This document shows, piece by piece, positions 1 through 12,700 of a stretch of DNA of 64,000 nt. A program made the translations under genes and the position numbers. How positions within the stretch are numbered: the first letter of the stretch is position 1; each line of letters opens with the position of its first letter. Origin of the DNA: Scatophagus argus (taxonomy: Eukaryota > Chordata > Actinopteri > Scatophagidae); contig NC_058501.1 in the NCBI RefSeq assembly GCF_020382885.2, forward strand, positions 9,238,001 through 9,302,000, given 5' to 3'. The notes beneath the pieces are model-generated. The model was not told the origin of the DNA, ran no database searches, and saw nothing but the letters and a program-made list of their open reading frames with translations.

Positions 1-1023
1 CTGTCTACTTTGTCACAGTCCACATTCAGCTGCAGCACATCAACATTAATTTAAGTGAACTACAATGGAAATCAGAGTATAGTGAACTGAATGACACCGT
101 GCAGCCCCTGAGGGCCTGTCAGTGTCTGTCAGTTTTGAACATCATTGAAGGTGTGTGAGGATCAAGGCTATGAGATGAATAACCACTGCCAACTCAATTT
201 TGAAATGTGTAGCAGGTCACCAACTTTTCATTTGAATGATTAATTGAAATAGTTTTGTGTGAGTACTTGACATAAGGTAAGACAACCGTCATGATATTAA
301 ACTACAGAGTTGCACAGCACACTACAGCTTTTTAGATCTGAAAATATCACTCAGCCACAATCTCAAATAAAAATATGGCTTGAGACTTTCACATACAAGT
401 TTAGCTGAGTTGTTGAGATTGTAATAAGCAGGCACAATTTGCTTTGAAGAATCCACTTGGTGACTGCAAATTGTGCTTTTGCAAGTCAGTGTTTGGCACC
501 TAGAAAGTAGGTAGATTTGGACAGGAACGAGAAACTATTTCACAGCTTGTACCCCACAGATTGAATATTGGAACAAAAATATTTTTCTGCTCCTGTGTAC
601 AGTTGAAAAACCTCCCTCAGACCTGATTCAGACGCATACAGTAGCGGAAAAAAAACAAAAAACTGCACTACACTTTAGTCTCTATGCTTCTTATGTCCGC
701 TAGAACTGATGTCAGAAAAAGCAACTTATTTCGATCAGCACAGAATCATTTGAGGAAATATATCCATGAAAACTGTTATGAAATGCAATCTCTCCTTCAG
801 TTAGTGCTGTCTTTGCAGGTGGACTGTTTTTTTTTTGGGGGGGGGGGGGGTGACTATACTGTAAACACATCTAACTGCAGTGCTAGACTAAGCTAAAAGC
901 CTAAATACTTCTTCCCCCACTTTCCAATGAACACATTCTTCATTCTGCATACATTCCACCTGAATACTCACTACACACTTTTGGCCTATGTGGAAAAGCT
1001 CCTTTCCATCTCAGCCAATCAGC
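1..1023 (-). other. ankib1: ankib1 3' UTR / downstream region
   Basis: Sequence after the ankib1 stop at 1024-1026. No coding homology was seen on either strand. I could not find a clear minus-strand AATAAA signal (TTTATT on the plus strand), so the 3' UTR may run past the window edge. A T-run followed by a 14-base G-run lies at 827-850. Confidence 0.45.
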
Positions 1024-3799
1024 TCAGACCAAATGCACTTGGTCCTCCCACTCAGAGGAGCTGGTGCTGGGCAGCTGGTCAGATATGGAGTCACATCGCG
1101 GTGTGTCGACATGGCAGACCTTTGAACCTCCCCGTTCGGTGTTGTCTTCACTTGCATCGAGGGTGGCCATGTAAGGTAGTGGCATGGTGTCCAGCCCCAC
1201 AAGATCTAACTGGGTCGGCCTATCAGCGACAGCGCACTCCTTCTCCTTAGCGTCACTCAGTGTCTGAGAGCAGAAACCCACCTCTGACAGAACTTCCTGA
1301 GGTTTCCGGTTTTCCGGGAGGATGACCCCGACTTTTTCATCATCCTGCATGCAACCACCTTCGCCTGCATGGAAAGCACCGAGGTTGGAGTCAGTATCAC
1401 TGGAGGTGGAGGGAACCAGGGTGATACCTTGAGGATTCATGTCATGGAACCAAGCCATGATGTTGCCCAGCAGGTTGGCATTTGCTGCTAACGCAGAGGA
1501 TGAGGATGGGTCGTGGCTGCCGCATGTAGTTGAATCGATTGTGTCACTAGATGACGAGAAGAGGCCTGTCGATGAGTTGCTGCCTCCTGGAACCACTGGT
1601 ATCGGCGCAGAAGACCTGTAGGCGTGGTGCTGACTGTCGCTGTGCTGTACGGAGGCAGTGACACCAGTGGAAGCAGAGTACTGGCTGCTGATGTTGTTTT
1701 TGCCACGTCTAGCCAAATTATCCCCGAGCTCCAGCAGTTCTGAGCTGCTCAGTGAAGCTCTGGGGAGGACCTCGATCCCTGGCACACTCTGTTCAAGACT
1801 GGAAGGCAGGGAGGTGCCGATAGCACCGAGTGAGGCTTCATTAGCAAGGGTGTCATGGCTGGACCCGCTCACTGCCATCCCCGAGTCCTGAAGTGACAGC
1901 TGAATGGCCAGCAAAATGTTGGGGTCATCGTCATCCAAAGAACCTAGACCCTGCAAGAAAATACATAATACATAGTGTCAGTGATACAGGCTAAATCAGT
2001 ACCATACACTTCAGACACACCAGCAGTGTCACACCTGTAGTTCAAGTCCAACTTGCACCACCTATTGGTGCAGAAAATAACAGCAGTAGCAGCAGGTTAG
2101 AACAGCAGATGTGGGCATGCTGTGCATCATCTGCAGACAAGGAAAATAATAGCTGCTGTTGTTTTGACACTTGTGCCAACTTCAGGCAATGGAAGCTTTC
2201 TTTTTTTTTATGACTGCTGTTTGCTGTGTGTGTGCGTTTGACCCAATACAGTAAAAGATAATGCTGGTGATATTGTGTATTTTATTGCAGTCAAACAAAT
2301 GAGATAAAAGTTAATTACTTTGTTTTTCATCATGTTCTTTCCCAACTATTCTGTGGCTGTCAGCCTGTGCCCCATTCACAAATATATGCTTTTTTTAATT
2401 TCCAAAAACAGCTTCTAAAAAAACATAACTCATGTAAAATGTATATTTGTTAGGAATTATTATCAGCTGCAGATTTGATATAATTGTATAGTTTGGTTGA
2501 TTATTGGTGAATTAGTAAAAGGACACTGATAAATCACCCCCAAAAAAATTACCAGACTGAGACTCACCTCAAATGAGACTATATTTGTTTTTCATCAGAA
2601 TTTGATCTGTAGTTCCTGTTTTATACTTTATATGCTACAAATTCAGACAGGCTGTCAGTTGGGCTGTGTGGCCCAATTTCCCCTGACTTTTGACAAAAAC
2701 CTTTTAACAGCAAAGAAATAAATTAGACTTTTTTTTTTAAAAAAACGTCTCTTTTGTCATTATAAAAGCAAACCAAAAAGAAAGAAAACCCAAATGAAGT
2801 CTAACAAAATTTTGCTACCCCAGCATTGTCAAACCACAGTGACCATAAAACAAGAAAGCCCTTCAGAAATCAGGTCAGCTCATTGATCTGTTTTTTTTAT
2901 TGACAAGCTGTGGACTGAGATGAAAATGGTAACTATACACTCACCATCAAAGGACCTTGTCTACGTCCACTTCCAACATCCTGTGTGTCTTTTTAAGAGA
3001 ATAAAAAAAAGAAACGCATTAACACCCTCAGTCATCATTTGTAACCAGCAATATAATCCTTAGCTAATTACCACTTTAAAGAAAAGCATCTTCATTTTAG
3101 TGAACAAAACCTGTGCAAAACCTGAAACCTGACCAGACTCTATGCCTTCAGCATTTGGAAATTCACTACTTCAGTATCCAAATTCAACAGAAACTATTAC
3201 CTGGCTTCACAACTGCAAAATCCATTCTTCACAGCACACAACCAAAAGCTTTTGGCTGTGCACTATGGCTTTTTGAACTTCAACAGATTTTCCAGACTTT
3301 GGGCCAGTAACCTAATGTCAGATCTGTACAAATCAGTGTAATCAAAAACAAAGAGGACTGGACTAACCTAGCTTAATTTAATGGAAATGTGTTATTTTAT
3401 CATAGTTTAGGAAACCTTGCAACGGCAATACACTTCATTAACTTTCTATTTTTAACGTTATCTTTTTTATGTACATCACTTGTTGCATCCGTGCTCCTCT
3501 CAGTCACCAACATCTGTCTACAGGCACTATCACAAAAAAGGCAAAAATGCCTTAATATCTACATGTCGATGTAAAAACATACCAATCTGAACTGAGAGTT
3601 TCTGATTCACATAATCCACATGTATATCATCAGGTAATAAGAAGCTAAGAACCCCTGAGGTAGAATTCTTTATGTCCACTGCAGTACCTGATGTGCTGTC
3701 ACTGGGGTCATCAGGGTCAGGTGTGTTGCTACGGAGACTTGACATGTCACCTCGCCTCCGCTGCCTATGTCTCCGTCTGTACTGGAACTCTGCGTACTC
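1024..3799 (-). other. ankib1: ankib1 C-terminal exons with ubiquitin-interacting motif
   Basis: Exon 3799-3583 encodes [19 protein letters not shown], a very basic stretch, and [12 protein letters not shown] 44-nt exon (2988-2945) and the terminal exon (1950-1024) follow. The terminal exon opens with an acidic ubiquitin-interacting motif, [18 protein letters not shown], then [49 protein letters not shown] and the end [11 protein letters not shown]. These blocks are shared with human ANKIB1 and are separated by low-complexity Ser-rich spacers that probably differ between species. Confidence 0.92.
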
Positions 3800-6700
3800 C
3801 TTAAAAGAACAGACAGTAACATTTAATAAACACCATCATTTTCATATCCTTTTTACTGCTTAATTACAACAATCGCATCCATAACATCCATAACTGTCAT
3901 CATAAACAGCTCAGCTTTAGCTTTCTGACCATAAAAATCTTCTGATCTATAGTTACACATTTCCCTTGACTCATCTAAGTTTTTGGGTTTAAATTAAACA
4001 TTAAATTGATCAAATTTGTAAATTGTAACTCTGATTCTAACAGTGAGGCAGTTGGCTTTAAGTGTGGCCTGAGTCTTTCATCTCAGGAAAGATCATCACT
4101 TAGAGACTGATGCAAACCCTTTCAACTGCAGACCAAGCTTTCAGTCATTGGACTGCAGTCTAGACTGAATCCAAAGCACACCTTCACTGGAAAGGAATTA
4201 GAAATGAGACTGCATGAGGACTGAGGATCAGATCTTTGAAAATGTTTATGCCCAACTAGTCTCAAAAGCAATCAGAATACCTTATCAAATGTCAAAGTGA
4301 TGTTGTTAGAAAGTCAACTGAATTAACTAATTATTTAGTGGTTTTAAAAACACAAGTCAGAATGAATTAAAAATACATGTCTTCTGAAGGTTCAGTGGTA
4401 ACATAACACCCCACATGTAACTAGCCTAAACCATCCTATAAAACTGTCTGTTCTTTGCATTGCAGGTAGTGAGAGAGTGTAGCATTATCTTTTATTAGTA
4501 AGACAAACCTTAACTTGACATTTCAGGGAACATTGTCACTCAGGAGAGTTTAAATGAGCTAGAATCAACAGCTTGTGTTTCACACAGCGTGTCTAAATGA
4601 AATTATAAGCACTACAGCGTGGTGCATGTGTATAGTTTGAAACAATAGTTGGTACAGATAACACCTGAAGTGCTGAACTACAAAAATGAGCCATAAGTTA
4701 CAATCCCAGTGCCAACCTCGAGTCAAATTAAAGAGTTTGGTCTAGACCTGCTTAACTAGAAAGTGTCACGAGACAACTGTTGTGATTTGGCACTATATAA
4801 ATAAATTGAACTGAAAATGATATGAGTTCTTAAGATGGGACTGAATACACTGCTACTCTATGCCAACATGAAAAGATTACATATATTGAATTTGCACATC
4901 TGCATATCAGTACCTCAGGAAATAATGAAAATTGCTTTCTCCAATAATCACCTCATACATTTGCAAAATCCATGAGTCACATTCATATAATCAAAAGCCT
5001 GCCACCCAACTTTGTCTTTCATGTTTCCATTGCTCTAAAAATAGCCCACTATGAAGTGATCTGCACACATTGTGAACTATGAAGCAGACCATCTGCAGCT
5101 GAGAGACAGAGACTTTTAATTAGGAGACAAACATAAAAACCTAATTTTTTAGAGTGGCTTAGTGTTCAGCATCTGGTGGCAACATTTAACTATAAAAATC
5201 TTCATAGATACATGTGCCCAAAATAACAGACAGAATGTTGCAAGCTTGTTTGTTATTTAAATCCTGAAGGAGAAAAATTGGGTAGATGTGAAATGAGCAT
5301 CTCACCTGAGTTTTACAATCATGATCTGTTGTTTTGAAGATAAGTCATGTCTTTGTAGTGTGAGCTTAGATTAATTAAATCTTTTTTCATGGCTTGTATG
5401 CTTAGGTAGTGGCTTCCCTTGGCTTGAGCGCTAGATTTGTCTGAAGGATCAATGTTATAGCACAGTGTGATAACCCGACAGAGACAGTAAATTCTGACAG
5501 ATGATAGTCAGCAAAGTAAACAATCAGCATTTATAGTTACTTCCAATTAAAACCAATATTGTGGCAAAACATAAACTTTCAAGCATTTCCTAAGTAGAAG
5601 AGCAGAGGAGAGTTGTCAGAATTCTCTGTTTCAAAAAGCTGCCTGCTACTTCACTTTTCTGATGTGTTCAGGCGAGCGACCAGTGAGAGAATAGTGCCTG
5701 TTATCATCATGTCAGGAGGCTTTTAATAATCCACAGACAACAGAAGATCTGTGTGAATCATGCACTGTTTTCTGTAACCTTGTCAAAATAATTCAAATAA
5801 GATAATGGGACCTTTTATGATTGACATAATGATGAATATAAAACACCATCTGTGTGAGTCGTGTCATTTTCAGACAACCTGCTAACGTAGGTGCGCTACC
5901 TTGACAGTTTGCAGCTTTCAATCCGGAAATTATAAAACCTGCAAAATGAACGCACTAGGTCCAAGTGTGGATAAAAGAAAGGCCTGTCCAGCTGCAACCG
6001 TTTACTCAGTAAACCTAAAGTAAACAAAAGCTTCACAAAGCTTTATCTATGCCTCAGTGCATGGTGCTGAACAGGCAGATGATGAGAAAATTAATTTATC
6101 ATTCTGGCAAACTGATCTTGTCATTTGTTTTCCTGTCAGGAAAGGGGAAATGCACGCTGTATGCTGTTGAATGACATGCACAATAACTTGAGAGGCTTAG
6201 GTTTGATGCAAGATTTGCATATTAGTGTCGAGTTTTAACAACTTCCGAAAGACTAAACGCTAAGAGCCCAAGGAGTGATGGGGCTATTGAGCTGAGCATT
6301 TCAGATGGAAAGCCAGTAGGTTTAAAAACTGCTGCATCCTAAACTAAACAGTAATGGAAGTTTGGAGCAGTAACTGCAGTGTACTGACTTATGCAACTAC
6401 TATTGTGTACACGCATCAAGATGTACGGAAAAACAGAGGCAATAATCAAACCATTATGTGGTTGACAGTTTTATGACTGTAAAAGTTAACTACAAATGCC
6501 TGTTGCTAATGTGCAATGATCGGCAGCAACCTGTTTAGGTGTTTGCCAGAGAACTGTGCTTTAAAGCCATCCAACTGGGTGCACAGGGGAACACTGAACC
6601 ATCTGGCTGGCTCCAGTGTGTTGAATAACATGGTGATCTTGGGTCATCATGGTTTGTCAGTGCTGCTACACAGCCAAAGTAAAATCAGCAATTTCAAAAA

Positions 6701-9700
6701 GATGTTAATATACACAGTCTTCATAAAAAAGGGGTATAATGTAGGGTCGCCTAATTAGATTACATAACAATCATGATTTAAGTTACTGCGACAAATTGAA
6801 CTTGGTTTGATACAATATTAACAGAGAAGTGCCACCATTACTGCATTGAATCAAACAGTCCCTATTCACAGATAAACAGTCTGTGAATCACTCCATTCAC
6901 TGCATATAAAAACATGCAAAATCCAATATATATACATTTCAACTGACAAGCCTCCACTGAAAAATAATGAAGGTGTGTTCTGTTACCTCAGGTGATGCAA
7001 AGCCTAAATATTCCCAGTCCCATGTTCCGCCAGCAAAACTGCAAGTGAGGAAGAGACAGACATTTAGTCATTATAAGAATGTGAGTAATTGCTCAACTTT
7101 TATAGCTACCTGGTCACTTGTGATCATTTCAAACTAAAGTTCTGTTGTATTGTTGCTGTAAAAATTACGCTGATGCATGTCTATTTGTTACCTGCGCCTG
7201 GGGGCCTCAGGAGAGTCATTGGGGGCCACTCCCCTGGCTACGGAGGCCAGAAACTCCTGCCTCTTCTGCTGTACCAGACAGGCTGCACGAATGATCTTGT
7301 GGCGCGGCGTGCGCAGATAAGGCCGGTTGACCTTTTGAGCTAGGTCCTCTGTCACCATCTCCAAGTCCGTCTGAAGACAGAAAGAGAAATGGCTGGGTAA
7401 TTCTTTGAGTGATATGAAAGTATGGATACACAATTTCAAGTTTACATTTGTCTCAAAAAACAATCTGTTCCCAAATTAGGATGTCCAAGGACAAACTGAC
7501 CTCGGAGTAAGTCCTACAAGTGAACTACTTTCAGGGTTACTATGTATGTGTTTACTTTAAAAGCCTGCAAGACCTTATGTAAGACCTAGACAAGCCTTGC
7601 TCATTCATTCTGGAGTAAAGGACCACAACACTGAAAAGACAGCAGCATATGTAACATTCCTTGTCTTTGGTGGTAAAGACAAGGTCATAACTTATATAAC
7701 ACTCGATTTTTAACTAAAGGTTGAGCATTGCAGATAGTGAAGATCTTGAGATAGAAATCTTTAGTCCCACATCTCTAATGTCCCACTGGCTTGTCTTTAT
7801 TCTCAATAAGTAGGACTGATACCTGCATAAGCTCATAGATCTCTTTCTTTGTGCTTTTGGGCTCCAAAAAGAACCCATATGGATAAGAGCACTTGAGGAT
7901 GCGGCGAGTCTTTAGTAGTTCTAGGACCGCATCTTCAATGAATGTAGTGTCAGGTGGGCCTCCTTCCCCTGTGAAAGAGAGGGAGAGAAATTCAGATGAC
8001 AAAAATGAGTATGCGTTTTACTTTTGAAAAACATACCTCTTATTGTGTTGTAATTACCTGAAATGTCTCCTTTCACACATTATGAGGCAAAACATTTTTA
8101 AAGCCAAGGTGCTCAAATTACGGGAAAAGAAATATGCACATAAGCATCAGAATATACCATCCTGATAGTCAATCATGGCCTAGTTTAATTTTTGGATGAT
8201 TAGACCTGTCTGCAAATGTGTTGTGCACAATCAATTGTGTAAACTTTCAACCGAGCCAGAATCATAAACACTGAGTTATGGCCATTTCCATTTTCTCTGT
8301 CAGCTGGCACACAGACTTATGTAAGTAAAACCACTGCAATCAGAATTTACTGAAATTTAAAGTGAGTGTTGTGTATCAGAACAAAACTTGGCTATGCTGA
8401 ACAGGCTGTAATTGCCTGTACAGATGGGGCCTTAAAAGACTTGAGACAAGGCTTATTCACAAGGAGCAGCTTTCCCCTAACCTAGACATGTCTGCTGAAA
8501 AATAACTAGACCATACCTTACACTGTTGTTAATACATTATTAAACCTTTGTGTCTTTTCCTCCCTCCTACCTACTTTCAAAAGCTCGATATCAGAGGACT
8601 AGATTAAGATGTGTCTGAATGTGGAATAAAGACTGACAGTGTTATGACAGACTGCACACTCACTTCCACTCAGGGCTCGACTGAGCTGCTCCATCTTTTC
8701 TTTGGCTGTTTTCAACAGGCGCTGCTCCAGCTATTATCAGGAAGACAGAAGCTGTTAGGTTTTATTGTTGAGTAAAAACATCTTGCACAGACTTGCTGAC
8801 CAAGCAATGAACCAATGCCAGTATAAGAGAAGAAATGAATTAAAAAAAAAAACATGGGAGAAACAGAATTCAGTAACATTATAGATGTAAAGAACTCAGA
8901 AATACCACACTTTAATCATATTAAAATATACTGCATTAGAGACTATGCCCAGCTATGTTTTACACTAGATAGCAAGTTCCCACTGGTTACATCCATGACT
9001 GTTTGTATACTATGCAAAGCAGACATCACAGTAAGACAAACCCAGGTCTGTTTACCTGATAGCTGTGCTCATGGTTCTTGAAGCGTGTGTAGTAGTGCAT
9101 AAAACGGTCAAGTTCCTGAAAGCTCTTGTGTTTCTTCTCTGCCTGAAAAACCGTGATGAGACACCAGTCATAGACAATAAACTCCCAAGCATGTGGTTCA
9201 CCATCACAGAAGAAAATGTAGGTACTCTGGCCAAGAGCAAAGTGAGTGAGTAGTGCTACAGGTGGAATCAGTACTTGTGACTGGGAGGAATGCTAGTGCA
9301 GGCTGAAAACAGACTTTGTTCACCTTTGACAAAGGCAGGTGGAATTGATTGTGGATGGCTCCATGGTCAAGAGTCTAAACAAGCTTGAATGTGAATGTGA
9401 GTGTGTGTGTTTTCCATTTATTTATGTAAGCTCCACAGACTCAAGATTTTTCCTGTTAGAGTGTATATGCGAATGAACACAAGTATTGTCCTCAGCCGTT
9501 TGCCCGTCTGTGTCTATGTCTGGATCAACATATTAATACAATACTACCTACAAATGTTTCTATTGTGTACACTTTTGAACCTTTAAATGTCAAAGTTAAA
9601 AATGAGAGGCAGTATGTGTATTAGGATTAATACACTGTCAATTTTAGGAAGGCCCAGGTTATGTCACTTGGGTCATTAAGACCAAGACTTTGAAGATGGA

Positions 9701-12700
9701 AAAGAAAAAAATCACATAGTTCTTCACTACATTACCAACTACAAGCATAACACACCTGAAATGGACTGAACTGTAAGTGGTTGAGGTGCACTGTGGGTAA
9801 TGAAGGGTATCATTTTCTCTCTTGTTCTGCTGCATCGATTTTGATCCCCTTCAGTTTGTTTAAATTGCTCACTGTAACTGTGACAGTGTTATAGGAGTGC
9901 AGTGTTTAATTTGAGAAACAGCATATAATAAAGAACATAATTCCTCGCATGTCAGTACCTTTGCACATCACAATAAGCTGATACCACTCAACTGTCTGGT
10001 CACTACTGTCACATGCCCCAGAGAAGTCACATTTTGATCAAGTGACATGTTGACAGTTAACTGGACTGAAACAGGAGATGGAAATTGTTGATTTTGTTTA
10101 GTACAATTAGATGGACAAGTAAGCTGTGGTAGTGCACAGCGCCCACTGGTGGATGAGTCAGTTGGATATCAACAATCTAACGATCTAAATCAGTGTTGGT
10201 GTCAAACTGTGTGTGTGTGAGAGCGTGCGTGCACACACACGCACATGTGTACCTCTTCAGTCATCTCCTTTGATTGTTCCTCCACCTGCTGAATGACCTC
10301 ATACCGGGTGCAACGATAGTAGCCTCCTGTTGATGAGCTGTGCTTTTTCCACTCCTCCAGACAGATCCAGCAGAAGTCATACTTACACTAGAAAGAAGGA
10401 ATGGAAATACTGCACTTAAATCTGCTCAGCCATCAAAACTGGATAGCCAAATACCGGTACAAATTTTTTACTTTAATTTTTTTTTTTACATTTTTTTTAA
10501 ATCCTAAAAACCATTATCACTCTTCAAACACACACGCACATACACAGAAAGTTAGTTCACATTGATTTCCCCAAGTTTCCCTAAAACAAAAAGACAAAAT
10601 CTCAGTTCAGCTGGTGTGGAGTAACTTCTAATATTGGCAAGCACTGACCTGAAAGGATGTGAAAGCTGAAAAGTTTTATTAAAAATATGTTTGTATATCC
10701 TCTTCCTGATCTTAACATCATTAACAGAATTATAATTGGAATGAGTGTCTCAATCTTCTTCCCATCACTTTCTTATTTTACAAATAGCAGCGTTTAAGAG
10801 GAGTCACAGTTGTTTGAACCTAGTATGGGATTCTTGTAGCCTGCCGCCACTAGACGACACTGAGACAACATTTGAGATCAGTTCCGTTGGGCATTGTAAA
10901 ACAACAGAACCCCACAGACACTCAAATCAGCAGCCTTTTTGGGTTTAAGTGATAACTCTCCCGGTGCCACAAGTACTTCTGTGAGTGACAAGTTAGCAAG
11001 AGCAACACACAATGCTTCGGGGTAAGACCTCAGATGTAATGAAAACATTACGCTTACATGACACTTCAGAAAAATCAATACAAAAAGAAGAGTGGGAGGC
11101 AGGCTGAATGGAGGGACAGAGGGGCACAAAAAGACAGCGTGTAAAATTGAGAGACTTAACATAAGAAGTGTGAAGCCAGGCTAGAGGGACGGAAATGGCA
11201 GTGAAAAGACAAAAAAAAATTTCCTTTGCGACACATAAGATCCATGTTTCTAAGCAACAGGAGCCATTTCTTACCAGGTACTAACAGGTCAAAAGGTTGA
11301 GCCCTCCGTGACCTCTCAGCTTGTGAAAGCTGCTCCATTCAACACAAACTAATCTCCATCTCTAGTCAGCCTCTTTAACCAGGATGGGGACAGTGATAGT
11401 AATGTCACAGAGGAGAGGGAAAAAAAAAAAAAGAGAGCCTTGTCCTGCTCCTTTCATGGCCTCCCCTCGAGCAACAGTAGCAGCAACAGAGATACTTTCA
11501 GGCAACACAAATCCATGTGTTTAGCAGTCTCACACCCTCCCTCCACCACTGACTGTTTCAATCAACTCTGCATGACTCTCTCTTGTCCATCTCAAGAAGA
11601 CAGAAGCAGGGTAACTAAATGCAGGACTTATTAGCTGTTTGATGAACTGCTTATGAATATGTAAGTATAATGAGCCACGCCCTGTTAAGTAATCTTTTAA
11701 AATTATAACAAAAGTTGACTGACATTGAAGACATTTTACAAGACACTTCTAAATACAACACTGTTACAGTTATCTTTGCCAGAACTTGTCAGTAATTTAC
11801 ACAACTGTTTCGTATTCAGTTATTTCTTCATAAGTAATCAGATGGCTCCAGGGTGTAAATTACAAGCTGACAGACTGTTGAAAAGGTAACACACAGCTAC
11901 TGAAAAATCTTGTGTAACGAGAGATGAAGAATTATCCAAAGAGCAAATTCCTCAAGAGTGTTACAAAATATTTAAAAGTGAAATGAGGCAAATCATGAAA
12001 AGCAAAAGCTATCCTGCAGGAAAATATTTAACTGGCCCCCTATTTTTTTGTTTGTTTATTTCAACAGGCTTATGAAATTTACAGGCAGTGGATTCTCAAA
12101 GAGTCACATTATCGATCTGTGTGCTTCTAAAATGATATGTGCTTGTTACTGAGCCTTCAACCACCCTTTTCCCAGATGGCATTCCCAACTAAAACTCTGT
12201 TAAAGCCTTGGGACACCTTAATTAAGTTCATCAGAGCCATCGAAATTCACCCTTTCAGGATGATGTAACGTGTTGCATTTTTAATGGTGATCAATCCACA
12301 CTTTGCTTTATGATGTTGTTGTAATTATGATGTGACTGAAACCATGTTTAAAAAATGCAGACATATGTTTAAGTGACCCTGGGGCCACAGTGTCTAGCTA
12401 AAGAGGTTGTGACATATAATGCACTGAATTTATTTTTATATAATGTCAAAAACTTCATTTTGCAATTTTAATTAAAGAATTTCTAAGTTGATTACAGGTT
12501 CTAAATATAATTTAGCACATTTAACTGATCAAAATCCCTGTGCTGAGCTCAAATTTAACTGTGAACCCAGTCACCAAGGCCAAAGGGTCAGATGTGCCTG
12601 TAATTGTGTCCAAAGGTTTTCCAATTCAAGCTCTGATTCTTGGCTATCTCTTGAATTTTAATATTAACAGCTGTACAATTTGTCCAATACACACATTTAA

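Noticed and set aside
2945..2980. 36-nt version of the ankib1 microexon using the nearest AG
   Set aside because: The upstream phase would produce an in-frame TAG; the 44-nt version keeps the frame.
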